Part shown: one piece after another, positions 57,173-64,000 of the stretch
How the letters are laid out: each line of letters begins with the position of its first letter
How positions within the stretch are numbered: the first letter of the stretch is position 1
Assembly (NCBI RefSeq): GCF_003148475.1
Contig: NZ_QGGG01000013.1
Coordinates: forward strand, 1 to 64,000
Length of the DNA stretch: 64,000 nucleotides
DNA from: Pseudaminobacter salicylatoxidans
Lineage (GTDB): Bacteria > Pseudomonadota > Alphaproteobacteria > Rhizobiales > Rhizobiaceae
Direction of reading: 5' to 3'
Program-made: the position numbers and the translations under genes
Notes under the pieces: model-generated
Told to the model about the DNA's origin: nothing
Databases searched by the model: none
Seen by the model: only the letters and a program-made list of their open reading frames with translations

Positions 57173-57210
57173 AAAGAAAAGGCCGCCGCTTCTTTCGAAG
57201 CAGGCGGCCC
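57173..57210 (-). terminator. rho-independent terminator of the minus-strand micro-gene
   Basis: Read on the minus strand: GGCCGCC-T-GCTTC / GAAGC-GGCGGCC (one bulged base), 12 paired bases with a 4-base loop, followed by TTTTCTTT. It lies about 67 bases past the stop of the 23-codon ORF, well clear of argG. Confidence 0.8.
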
Positions 57211-57276
57211 CGTTCTTTCGTCCGGCGTGCGGTCGTCAGCCGTGATCCTCAAGGGAGCGGCCGCACGTCATGCGCT

Positions 57277-57348
57277 TCAGCGAAGAGGCTGCTCCCCGCG
57301 AAGGCAATCCGCCGAGACCTCACTCCGGAAAACGAAATCACTCGACAT
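57277..57348 (-). CDS. candidate 23-residue small protein with a perfect Shine-Dalgarno
   Basis: The start ATG is preceded by AAAGGAGGTGATCCG, which pairs over 14 bases with the 3' end of 16S rRNA, much better than any other site in the window. The ORF encodes MSSDFVFRSEVSADCLRGEQ then PLR. There is no membrane segment, a single cysteine and a mixed charge. No gene follows in the same direction: the transcript would end at the terminator at 57173-57210. It is therefore not a leader of a downstream gene but a stand-alone micro-gene, or a small RNA that carries one. No family recognised. Confidence 0.5.
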   Translation of the reverse strand: MSSDFVFRSEVSADCLRGEQPLR

Positions 57349-57478
57349 CGGATCACCTCCTTTCGATTGGTTGAACATGCAACACAATGTGGGAGCTTTC
57401 TGCCGCTTGCGCAAGACCTTCGTGACATGCGGTTGAGTTCGCGCACTGCGGGCCTATGCTGCGTCGACGGGGGAAACA

Positions 57479-57703
57479 ATGATGCGGCCTGTGCGCATGG
57501 CATCGCTGGCAGTCGCGCTCGCCGCACTGATGCCGACACATGCGATTGCGAAAAGCTGCAAGCAGGTTAGGTCCTGCGAGGAAGCGGTCGAACTCTGGTG
57601 CGGCGGCTACAGCCGCGCCGACGGCGACAATGACGGCATCCCTTGCGAGAACGTCTGCTCCACCCGCGAACAGGTGGAGCAGATCAGAAAGCGGATCGGC
57701 TGC
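57479..57703 (+). CDS. secreted excalibur-domain (calcium-binding) protein, 3' end undetermined
   Basis: A signal peptide (MRPVRMASLAVALAALMPTHAIA) is followed by the excalibur domain with cysteines and the calcium-loop-like ADGDNDGIPCENVC (about residues 47-60), then CSTREQVEQIRKRIGC. Comparable rhizobial proteins, as I recall them, stop right after this IGC. Here the codons after the expected end are TGC TGC CGA and the frame runs on without a stop, through an intrinsic terminator and far into the reverse of acs. The coordinates given cover only the recognisable protein; no stop codon ends it. This may be a non-stop gene, a pseudogene or a sequencing error. Confidence 0.6.
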
Positions 57704-57717
57704 TGCTGCCGATGCCT

Positions 57718-57746
57718 GCGGGGCCGTGGCCCGGCCCCGCGGCTTT
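57718..57746 (+). terminator. intrinsic terminator after the excalibur gene
   Basis: A perfect 9-bp stem GCGGGGCCG / CGGCCCCGC with a 5-base loop, then GGCTTTTC. It is positioned as the excalibur-gene terminator on the plus strand. It may also slow RNA polymerase leaving acs on the minus strand. Confidence 0.75.
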
Positions 57747-57748
57747 TC

Positions 57749-59701
57749 TCACTTCTTGTTCTGGCGATGCTCGATCAGGTCATCGACCACGGCCGGATCG
57801 GCGAGCGTCGACGTGTCGCCGAGCGCGCCGAAATCGTCCTCGGCGATCTTGCGCAGGATGCGGCGCATGATCTTGCCCGAGCGGGTCTTGGGCAGACCCG
57901 GCGCGAACTGGATCTTGTCGGGCGAGGCGATCGGCCCGATCTCCTTGCGCACATGGGCGATGAGTTCCGTGCGCAGGTCCTCGGTGGCATCGACGCCCGC
58001 CATCAGCGTGACATAGCTGTAGATGCCCTGCCCCTTGATGTCGTGCGGATAGCCCACGACGGCAGCTTCCGACACCTTGTCGTGGCTGACCAGCGCCGAT
58101 TCCACTTCCGCCGTGCCCATGCGGTGCCCGGAGACGTTGATGACGTCGTCCACGCGGCCGGTGATCCAGTAATAGCCGTCCTCGTCGCGGCGGCAGCCGT
58201 CGCCAGTGAAATATTTACCCTTGTAGGTGGCGAAATAGGTCTCGATGAAGCGCTGGTGGTCGCCATAGACGGTGCGCATCATGCCCGGCCACGGCTCGGT
58301 GATGCACAGATTGCCCGAGCCGGTGCCTTCGATGACCTCGCCGTCATTGTCGACGATCTGCGGCACCACGCCGAAGAACGGCCGGGTTGCCGAACCGGGC
58401 TTGAGATCGGTGGCGCCGGGCAGCGGCGAGATCAGGATGCCGCCATTTTCCGTCTGCCACCAGGTGTCGACGATCGGCACCTTCTTTTCGCCGACGACGT
58501 TGAAATACCATTCCCAGGCCTCCGGGTTGATCGGCTCACCCACCGAACCCATCACGCGCAGGCTCTTGCGCGAGGACTTCTTCACCCATTCGTCGCCCGC
58601 GCCCATCAGCGCGCGGATGGCGGTCGGGGCGGTGTAGAAGATGTTGACCTTGTGCTTGTCCACCACATCCCAGAAGCGCGAGGGCGAGGGATAGTTCGGC
58701 ACGCCCTCGAACATCAGCGTCGTCGCGCCATTGGCGAGCGGGCCATAGAGGATATAGCTGTGACCGGTGACCCAGCCGACATCGGCCGTGCACCAGTAGA
58801 TGTCGCCGTCATGATAATCGAAGACATATTGGTGGGTCATCGACGCATAGACGAGATAGCCGCCCGTGGTGTGCAGGACGCCCTTCGGCTTGCCGGTCGA
58901 GCCGGAGGTGTAGAGGATGAACAGCGGGTCCTCCGCCTTCATCTCCGCCGGCTTGCAATCCGGTTTCACCGAGGCTGCCTCGTCGTGATACCAGAGGTCG
59001 CGCTTGTCGAACCAGGCGATCTTCCCGGCGGTGCGGCGCACCACCAGCACGTTCTTGACGGTGACGTTGTTGCGCGCGGCGATGTCGATCGCCTTGTCGG
59101 TGTTCTCCTTCAGCGGGATGGTCCGGCCGCCCCGCAGGCCCTCGTCGGCGGTGATGACGAAGGTCGATTCGCAGTCCACGATGCGCCCGGCCAGGGCGTC
59201 CGGCGAGAAACCGCCGAACACCACCGAATGCACGGCGCCGATGCGCGTGCAGGCCAGCATCGCATAGGCCGCCTCGGGGATCATCGGCATGTAGATGGTA
59301 ACGCGATCGCCTCGTTTGACGCCATGCTTCTTGAGCACGTTGGCCATGCGGCAGACATGCTCGTAGAGCTCGTTATAGGTGATCTTCCTGTCGTCGTAGG
59401 GATTGTCGCCTTCCCAGATGATGGCGGTCTGGTTGCCGCGCTTCTTCAGATGGCGGTCGATGCAGTTGTAGGAGACGTTCGTCACGCCGTCCTCGAACCA
59501 TTTGATCGACACATTGCCGCCGAAGGAGGCGTTCTTGACCTTGGTATAAGGCTTGAACCAGTCGATCCGCTTGCCGTGCTTGCCCCAGAATTTGTCCGGA
59601 TCCTTCACGCTGTCGGCATACCATTTCTGGTAGGTGTCGTTGTCGATCAGAGCATCTTTCTTCCATGCCGGCTGAACGCGGTAGACCTTGGTGTCGGACA
59701 T
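57749..59701 (-). CDS. acsA: acetyl-CoA synthetase
   Basis: 650 residues, full length. It activates acetate to acetyl-CoA through acetyl-adenylate. Seen are the ATP-binding [15 protein letters not shown] (about residue 264), [51 protein letters not shown], and the regulatory lysine context [17 protein letters not shown] near residue 610, the site acetylated in homologues. Monocistronic. Confidence 0.97.
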   Translation of the reverse strand: MSDTKVYRVQPAWKKDALIDNDTYQKWYADSVKDPDKFWGKHGKRIDWFKPYTKVKNASFGGNVSIKWFEDGVTNVSYNCIDRHLKKRGNQTAIIWEGDNPYDDRKITYNELYEHVCRMANVLKKHGVKRGDRVTIYMPMIPEAAYAMLACTRIGAVHSVVFGGFSPDALAGRIVDCESTFVITADEGLRGGRTIPLKENTDKAIDIAARNNVTVKNVLVVRRTAGKIAWFDKRDLWYHDEAASVKPDCKPAEMKAEDPLFILYTSGSTGKPKGVLHTTGGYLVYASMTHQYVFDYHDGDIYWCTADVGWVTGHSYILYGPLANGATTLMFEGVPNYPSPSRFWDVVDKHKVNIFYTAPTAIRALMGAGDEWVKKSSRKSLRVMGSVGEPINPEAWEWYFNVVGEKKVPIVDTWWQTENGGILISPLPGATDLKPGSATRPFFGVVPQIVDNDGEVIEGTGSGNLCITEPWPGMMRTVYGDHQRFIETYFATYKGKYFTGDGCRRDEDGYYWITGRVDDVINVSGHRMGTAEVESALVSHDKVSEAAVVGYPHDIKGQGIYSYVTLMAGVDATEDLRTELIAHVRKEIGPIASPDKIQFAPGLPKTRSGKIMRRILRKIAEDDFGALGDTSTLADPAVVDDLIEHRQNKK

Positions 59702-59951
59702 TTTCTCTCCCCAGAAATTGCGAACGGCAAAAACGGTTCGCCGCGCGACTGGCGCGCTGAATATTCGAGCGAATTAATATCATTCCGTCGCAGGGGACAA
59801 TATTAGACCTTGGGTTCGGATGGCGTCGAGCAAAATGCGCCCAGATGCCGGCGGCCGGTGCGTTCGCGGCGGCGGTGTCCGGGCGGGAAGTATCCCCGGG
59901 CGGGCATTGCCGCCAACGTTGTTTGCCAGCGTTGCTTCATTGTCCGGAAAA
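59702..59951. other. acs upstream region
   Basis: About 250 bases between acs and the tRNA-Gly terminator. It must hold the acs promoter. A TATTAATATCATTC-type AT-rich patch lies near 59770, but no operator is recognised. Confidence 0.4.
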
Positions 59952-59984
59952 CGAAAAAGCCGCGGAAAACCGCGGCCTTTTTCG
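59952..59984. terminator. bidirectional terminator between tRNA-Gly and acs
   Basis: CGAAAAAG-CCGCGG / CCGCGG-C-CTTTTTCG with AAAA loop and one bulge. It has A/T runs on both sides and is 10 bases past the tRNA 3' end. Confidence 0.88.
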
Positions 59985-59993
59985 TGGAGTAAT

Positions 59994-60068
59994 TGGAGCG
60001 GGTGAAGCGATTCGAACGCTCGACCCCAACCTTGGCAAGGTTGTGCTCTACCCCTGAGCTACACCCGC
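59994..60068 (-). tRNA. tRNA-Gly (anticodon GCC)
   Basis: A 75-base cloverleaf on the minus strand including an encoded CCA. The acceptor stem GCGGGTG pairs with CACCCGC, the D arm reads TAGCTCAGGGGTAGAGCA, the anticodon stem-loop is ACCTTGCCAAGGT with GCC at the anticodon position, and the T arm carries GTTCGAATC. It reads GGC/GGT codons, abundant in this genome. Confidence 0.96.
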
Positions 60069-60291
60069 TCGCGCGGTCTTTGTCGACCGAAGCGACGCCT
60101 ATATGGCCGAAGAGCTTCAGGATTGCAACAGAGAAAATAGCGCTTTTTGCAACTTCTCCGGATCAACCCGTAATTTTTTCGAAAGCCGCTTTCATCCATA
60201 TCCGCGGCACGGGACGGGCAGGGGATTGTGTATCGCGCCGCCTTGGCCAATAACCGGGGACAGCGACAATCAGCCCGGAAAAACATCATCC

Positions 60292-60789
60292 ATGCCAAAG
60301 ACTCCCGACGAGCTTCTCGCCTTTCTCGAATCGCTGGGCATTGCGGTCACGACGAAACAGCATCCCCCCTTGTTCACCGTTGCCGATTCGCAGTCGCTGC
60401 GCGGCGAGATCGCCGGCGGCCACACCAAGAACCTCTTCCTGAAGGACAAGAAGGACAATTTCTTCCTGGTTACGGTGGACGAGGACGCCGAGGTCGATCT
60501 CAAGCAGATCCATCATCTGATCGGGGCTTCCAGCCGCGTTTCCTTCGGCAAGCCCGAGGCGCTGATGGAATTGCTCGGCGTCGTGCCCGGCTCGGTAACG
60601 GTGTTCGGTCTCATCAACGACAGCGACAAGCGGGTGAAGCTGGTACTGGACAGCGCATTGATGGACAATGACGTGATCAACGCCCATCCGCTGACCAATG
60701 AAGCGACCACGACGATCGGCCGCGACGACCTTCTCACCTTCGTGGAAGCGACGGGCCATGAGCCGCTCGTCTTGAAAGTCTCCGGTTGA
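60292..60789 (+). CDS. prolyl-tRNA deacylase-like protein (ProX/YbaK family)
   Basis: 165 residues from the ATG giving MPKTPDELLAFLESLGI; the frame is open upstream without family sequence. The YbaK/ProX editing fold is shown by HPPLFTVADSQSLRGEIAGGHTKNLFLKDKKDNFFLVTV, VSFGKPEALMELLGVVPGSVTVFGLIND and NAHPLTNEATTTI. The free-standing domain hydrolyses mischarged Ala-tRNAPro. Lies 85 bases upstream of the thioredoxin gene; co-transcription is likely. Confidence 0.92.
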   Translation: MPKTPDELLAFLESLGIAVTTKQHPPLFTVADSQSLRGEIAGGHTKNLFLKDKKDNFFLVTVDEDAEVDLKQIHHLIGASSRVSFGKPEALMELLGVVPGSVTVFGLINDSDKRVKLVLDSALMDNDVINAHPLTNEATTTIGRDDLLTFVEATGHEPLVLKVSG

Positions 60790-60873
60790 TTGCCAAATGG
60801 AGGACAAGGATACGTTTCGCCCATGCTTTCATGGGAAAAAGGTTTGCCAGGCGGTGACGCCGAAAGGACAGTG

Positions 60874-61854
60874 ATGAGCAATCAAGACAATTCGTTCGGC
60901 GGAGCCGACAACAGCTATACGACGACCATGACCTTCGGCAGCCAGCCCGCACCGGCCGGCAACGGCGCTGCGGCCCCCGATGACGCGTCCCTCATCAAGG
61001 ACACGACCACATCCGGCTTTGCCGCCGACGTGTTGCAGGAATCGCGCCGCCAGCCCGTTCTGGTCGATTTCTGGGCGCCCTGGTGCGGTCCCTGCAAGCA
61101 ACTGGCTCCGGCGCTGGAGAAGACGGTCCAGCAGGCGGGCGGGCGCGTCAAGCTGGTCAAGATGAACATCGACGACCATCCTTCCGTGGCCGGCCAGCTC
61201 GGCATCCAGTCCATTCCCGCCGTCATCGCCTTCAAGGATGGCCAGCCGGTGGACGGTTTCATGGGCGCGGTCCCCGAAAGCCAGATTCGCGAATTCATCG
61301 ACCGTATTGCCGGCAAGGATGCGGGTCCGCAGCTTGAAGAGGCGCTCGCCGCGGCCGCCCAGGCGCGCGACGCCGGCGATGCGAACACGGCAGCGGCCAT
61401 CTTCGATTCGGTGCTGCAGCAGGCGCCCGACAATGTCGAGGCGCTGGCCGGCCTTGCCGATCTGCTGTTCGACGCCGGCGACGCGGCCGGTGCCGAGGAG
61501 GTGCTGGCGCGTGCGCCCGCCGACAAGGCCGATGCCCCTGCACTCGCCGGCGTGCGAGCCAAGATCGCACTGGCCACGCAGGCCGCCTCTCTCGGCGATC
61601 CGAAGGAATTCGAGGCCCGGCTTGCGGCAAACCCGAAAGACCACCAGGCCCGCTTCGACCTGGCCATGATCCAGAACGCTCTGGGCCAGCGTGCCGAGGC
61701 TGCCGACAATCTGTTGACGATCGTCAGGACCGACCGCGGCTGGAACGACGATGCGGCGCGCACGCAGCTCCTCCAGCTTTTCGAGGCATGGGGCATGACT
61801 GACGAGGTGACGCTGGCCAGCCGCCGCAAATTGTCGTCGCTGCTGTTTTCGTGA
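60874..61854 (+). CDS. thioredoxin-fold protein with TPR tail (YbbN/CnoX-like)
   Basis: 326 residues from the ATG giving MSNQDNSFGGADNSY behind GAAAGGACAG. The thioredoxin domain carries VLVDFWAPWCGPCKQLAPALE (active site WCGPC near residue 72, both cysteines present), IPAVIAFKDGQPVDGFMGAVPE, then a C-terminal tetratricopeptide-like region of about 160 residues. E. coli YbbN is the model, but there the redox cysteines differ. This one could act as an oxidoreductase and a chaperone-like protein. Possibly co-transcribed with proX and the LON-domain gene. Confidence 0.92.
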   Translation: MSNQDNSFGGADNSYTTTMTFGSQPAPAGNGAAAPDDASLIKDTTTSGFAADVLQESRRQPVLVDFWAPWCGPCKQLAPALEKTVQQAGGRVKLVKMNIDDHPSVAGQLGIQSIPAVIAFKDGQPVDGFMGAVPESQIREFIDRIAGKDAGPQLEEALAAAAQARDAGDANTAAAIFDSVLQQAPDNVEALAGLADLLFDAGDAAGAEEVLARAPADKADAPALAGVRAKIALATQAASLGDPKEFEARLAANPKDHQARFDLAMIQNALGQRAEAADNLLTIVRTDRGWNDDAARTQLLQLFEAWGMTDEVTLASRRKLSSLLFS

Positions 61855-61926
61855 ACAGGCGAGCGCCGGGCGCCCTTGCATGCGGCCCCCGGCGCTCCAG
61901 ATGATAGAGCGTGGAGCGGAGGAGAA

Positions 61927-62598
61927 ATGCAGGCGGGAAACGCGCACTACCGTTTCGAGAAGGACATACCGACGACGATTGCGGTATTTCCGCTGGTGGG
62001 GGCGCTGCTTTTGCCGGGCGGCCGCATGCCGCTCAATATCTTCGAGCCGCGCTATCTGCAGATGGTCGATGAGGCCATCGGCGGGGGCCGGCTTCTGGGC
62101 ATGATCCAGCCGGCGCTGGACGGAGCGTTGCGCGCGGACGGCGAGCCCGAACTGAGCGAGGTCGGGTGCCTCGGACGCATCACCTCCTTAACCGAGACCG
62201 GCGACGGCCGCTATCTGATCTCGTTGCAGGGTGTGTGCCGGTTTCGCATCGTGCAGGAAGTGAGCGCGAAAGGCCCGTTCCGGCAATGCCGGATCATGCC
62301 GTTCGTGGCCGATCTGTCCGAAGACCCGACGGGCACGGAAATCAACCGCCTGGCTTTGCTGAAGGCGTTTCGCGCCTATCTTGAGGCCAACGATCTGGAA
62401 GCCGACTGGGACAGCGTCAGCCGGGCCGAGAACGCCATGCTGGTCAATGCGCTGTCGATGATGGTTCCCTACGGCGCTGCTGAAAAGCAGGCGCTGCTGG
62501 AAGCCCCCGACCTGAAGACACGGGCCGACACGCTGATCGCGATCACCGAAATGACGCTGGCGCGCGAAAATGACGAGTTCGGCTCCGGCCTGCAGTGA
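61927..62598 (+). CDS. LON peptidase substrate-binding domain protein
   Basis: 223 residues behind GCGGAGGAGAA. The single LON N-terminal domain is evident: [47 protein letters not shown], then [35 protein letters not shown]. No ATPase or protease domain follows, so it is the stand-alone family found next to trm112 in alphaproteobacteria. Role unknown. Confidence 0.93.
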   Translation: MQAGNAHYRFEKDIPTTIAVFPLVGALLLPGGRMPLNIFEPRYLQMVDEAIGGGRLLGMIQPALDGALRADGEPELSEVGCLGRITSLTETGDGRYLISLQGVCRFRIVQEVSAKGPFRQCRIMPFVADLSEDPTGTEINRLALLKAFRAYLEANDLEADWDSVSRAENAMLVNALSMMVPYGAAEKQALLEAPDLKTRADTLIAITEMTLARENDEFGSGLQ

Positions 62599-62606
62599 GG
62601 ACGCCC

Positions 62607-62825
62607 GTGAGACAGGACAAGCCCACGGTCGATGTGAAACTGCTGGAACTGCTCGCCTGCCCCCTGACCAAGGGGCCATTGACCTGGGATGCGGAAAAGC
62701 AGGAGCTGGTGTCGCGCCTTGCCAGGCTCGCCTATCCCGTCCGTGACGGCATCCCGGTGATGCTGCCCTCGGAGGCGCGATCGATCGATGCCGACGACGA
62801 CGCGCTCCGCCCCGGCACGAAATAG
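62607..62825 (+). CDS. Trm112 family protein
   Basis: 72 residues from the GTG preceded by TGAGGACG; an earlier GTG overlapping the LON-gene stop by 4 bases would add four residues. The Trm112 domain is [21 protein letters not shown], then [21 protein letters not shown]. In eukaryotes Trm112 activates methyltransferases; bacterial versions (UPF0434) are small and of unclear role. Forms a pair with the LON-domain gene. Confidence 0.92.
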   Translation: MRQDKPTVDVKLLELLACPLTKGPLTWDAEKQELVSRLARLAYPVRDGIPVMLPSEARSIDADDDALRPGTK

Positions 62826-62863
62826 CACCCCCTGTTACGATGGCCGCCGGCAGCGGCGGCGTG

Positions 62864-63154
62864 TCAGACGACCAGCCGCAGCACCGTCGTCAGCAGGAAC
62901 TGACGCAGGAAGAAAATGACCAGCAGCACGACGATGGGAGAGATGTCGATGCCGCCGAGATCGGGCAGGGCGCGACGGATCGGCCCCAGCACGGGCTCGG
63001 TGGCGCGGAACAGGAAATTGCCGATCGCGCCGACGAACTGGTTGCGCGAATTCACGACATTGAACGCGTAGAGCCAGGAATAGATGGCCGCGGCGATGAT
63101 AATCCACCAGTAGATGTCCAGCGCCAGAACGAGGGTCTGTATGAGGGCGATCAT
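62864..63154 (-). CDS. YggT family membrane protein
   Basis: 96 residues from the ATG behind AACGGAGAACGGC; earlier in-frame codons are unrelated. Two membrane segments, [16 protein letters not shown] and [20 protein letters not shown], with the YggT signature [26 protein letters not shown]. Role unknown; linked in various bacteria to osmotic tolerance and to cell-division or dcw-cluster neighbourhoods. Convergent with trm112. Confidence 0.93.
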   Translation of the reverse strand: MIALIQTLVLALDIYWWIIIAAAIYSWLYAFNVVNSRNQFVGAIGNFLFRATEPVLGPIRRALPDLGGIDISPIVVLLVIFFLRQFLLTTVLRLVV

Positions 63155-63294
63155 GCCGTTCTCCGTTGAATTGGCGAGATGTAGCGACTGGAAGCGCGGG
63201 CGACAAGTCCTGCGGCAGGTCTCGTTTCGTGTGGCCCAACTACCTGCTTGACAGAAAGCGGCCGTCAACCCTAAATGCCCGCCATCCGCTGAAT

Positions 63295-63370
<76 letters not shown>

Positions 63371-63517
63371 GCGGATTTATTTTTTCTACGAAATCCCGAC
63401 TATATGCAGCAATTCTTCTTTCTATTATTATCCCGCAATCAAAATAATTCACCTTGCGCTCAGTTTGAGTAAGCTTATATCTCGCTCGCTCAATTATGGG
63501 CTGGGGATATTAATACT

Positions 63518-63853
63518 ATGAAACTTTATATGTTCGCTGCAGCTTTTGCAGTGGCGGGAATTGCTTCGGTGGGGACTGCGAACGCCGAAGATCTGGTATT
63601 CACCCTCAAGAACGGCACCAATTCCGTGATGACGCGTTTCCACACCTCGCCGATCAATGTCGGCGAATGGGAGGAAGACGTTCTGGGCCGCGATGTGCTC
63701 GAGCCGGGCGAAAGCGTTCGCGTGACGATCGCCGACGGTCGTGACGTGTGCAAATACGACATGAAGTTCGAGTTCGACGAGGATTCCGACCTCGACACGA
63801 CCACCGACATGCAGGACCTGTGTGAACTGGGCGAATACACGATCACCGAATAA
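63518..63853 (+). CDS. small secreted acidic protein
   Basis: 111 residues with a signal peptide (MKLYMFAAAFAVAGIASVGTANA, cleavage near residue 23). The mature 88 residues are strongly acidic (FEFDEDSDLDTTTD) and beta-rich, with two cysteines that could form a disulfide (DVCKYD and DLCELG). A similar class of small periplasmic proteins exists in rhizobia without known function. Upstream is an AT-rich leader of about 150 bases after tRNA-Ala. Confidence 0.85.
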   Translation: MKLYMFAAAFAVAGIASVGTANAEDLVFTLKNGTNSVMTRFHTSPINVGEWEEDVLGRDVLEPGESVRVTIADGRDVCKYDMKFEFDEDSDLDTTTDMQDLCELGEYTITE

Positions 63854-63873
63854 CGGATCGGCTCTCATGTCCG

Positions 63874-63900
63874 AAGGGTCGCCTCAAGCGGTCCTTTTTT
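63874..63900 (+). terminator. rho-independent terminator of the small secreted-protein gene
   Basis: AAGGGTCGC / GCGGTCCTT, 9 pairs including two G-T pairs, with a 5-base loop and six T. Confidence 0.75.
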
Positions 63901-64000
63901 CATGGCCGTTGCAGCCATGCGGCGGCGCCACAACGCAAACGGCGCGCGGATCATTCCGCGCGCCGCCCTTGTCGGCTTCGACCTGGCACGAACGCGCAGC
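63901..64000. other. right edge, no confident gene
   Basis: A perfect palindromic stem GGCGCGCGG / CCGCGCGCC lies near 63940-63963. A minus-strand gene may end just beyond it, since its frames are open to the window edge, but nothing recognisable can be read from about 100 bases. Confidence 0.3.

Noticed and set aside
57350-57364. GGATCACCTCCTTT on the plus strand, identical to the 3' end of 16S rRNA
   Set aside because: Only these 14 bases match; no rRNA sequence precedes them. It is explained as the complement of a strong minus-strand Shine-Dalgarno.
57479-59806. A 775-codon open frame on the plus strand running through acs
   Set aside because: Beyond the excalibur domain it is simply the reverse complement of acs, whose codon bias leaves the opposite strand open. 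No protein family is recognisable.

Overview
The window is GC-rich, densely coded chromosomal DNA from an alphaproteobacterium, most likely a member of the Hyphomicrobiales close to Mesorhizobium and other Phyllobacteriaceae. This rests on gene content and protein similarity recalled from memory, not on a search. Supporting signs are the imuA-imuB-dnaE2 mutagenesis cassette with an alphaproteobacterial LexA box (GTTC-N7-GTTC), the very large NAD-dependent glutamate dehydrogenase, an ffh-chorismate mutase-rpsP order, an IalB-family protein, minCDE, and dispersed copies of the palindromic repeat beginning GAGCATGRTC. There is no prophage, insertion sequence, CRISPR array or obvious genomic island. 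The region is mostly core housekeeping with a few accessory insertions.

Layout. 0.1-0.7 kb: anti-sigma-like membrane protein. 0.8-6.6 kb: SOS mutasome (dnaE2, imuB, imuA; minus strand). 6.7-11.9 kb: small zincin, DUF1737 protein, CoA-ester lyase, FAD oxidoreductase, leuD, a secreted protein and a RidA protein. 12-13.7 kb: SDR gene and a divergent, broken LysR gene. 14-16.5 kb: leuB, a possible 43-residue ORF, asd. 16.8-21.6 kb: glutamate dehydrogenase. 21.7-24.5 kb: EamA exporter with its TetR regulator, then NTF2-like and VOC proteins. 24.6-27.6 kb: ddl and minCDE. 27.7-32.6 kb: MFS transporter, purH, heparinase-like protein. 33-35.9 kb: ffh, chorismate mutase, an AT-rich membrane-protein gene, rpsP. 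36-39.3 kb: ABC-F ATPase and an MFS exporter behind a SoxR-type promoter. 39.4-47 kb, mostly minus strand: leuC, methyltransferases, an amino-acid ABC permease and binding protein, rplS, trmD, rimM. 47-51.6 kb: xerC, TraB/GumN, a Pro/Ala/Thr-rich membrane protein, OsmC, YkvA, IalB. 51.7-57 kb: ClC channel, rlmN, a membrane protein, LysE exporter, argG. 57-60 kb: hairpin-rich intergenic region with a candidate micro-gene, an excalibur-domain protein, acs, tRNA-Gly. 60-64 kb: ProX, thioredoxin-TPR, LON-domain protein, Trm112, YggT, tRNA-Ala and a small secreted protein.

How the genes work together. Leucine biosynthesis is present but scattered (leuD, leuB, leuC), next to asd and argG. The imuA-imuB-dnaE2 genes form a DNA-damage-inducible translesion polymerase. 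minCDE places the division septum and ddl supplies D-Ala-D-Ala for peptidoglycan. ffh, rpsP, rimM, trmD and rplS are translation and secretion genes normally found together, but here they are split across about 10 kb and lie in opposite orientations, which suggests an inversion.

Most interesting: (1) an AT-rich orphan membrane-protein gene wedged, with a stop/start overlap, into the ffh-rpsP cluster; (2) a stand-alone micro-gene on the minus strand near 57.3 kb with a Shine-Dalgarno matching the whole 16S tail, a 23-codon ORF and a terminator; (3) an excalibur-domain gene whose intrinsic terminator comes before any in-frame stop; (4) a SoxR-type operator with the 19-bp spacer typical of MerR-family promoters; (5) a LysR gene apparently disabled by a deletion of about 25 nt; (6) a palindrome, 43-codon ORF and terminator between leuB and asd.
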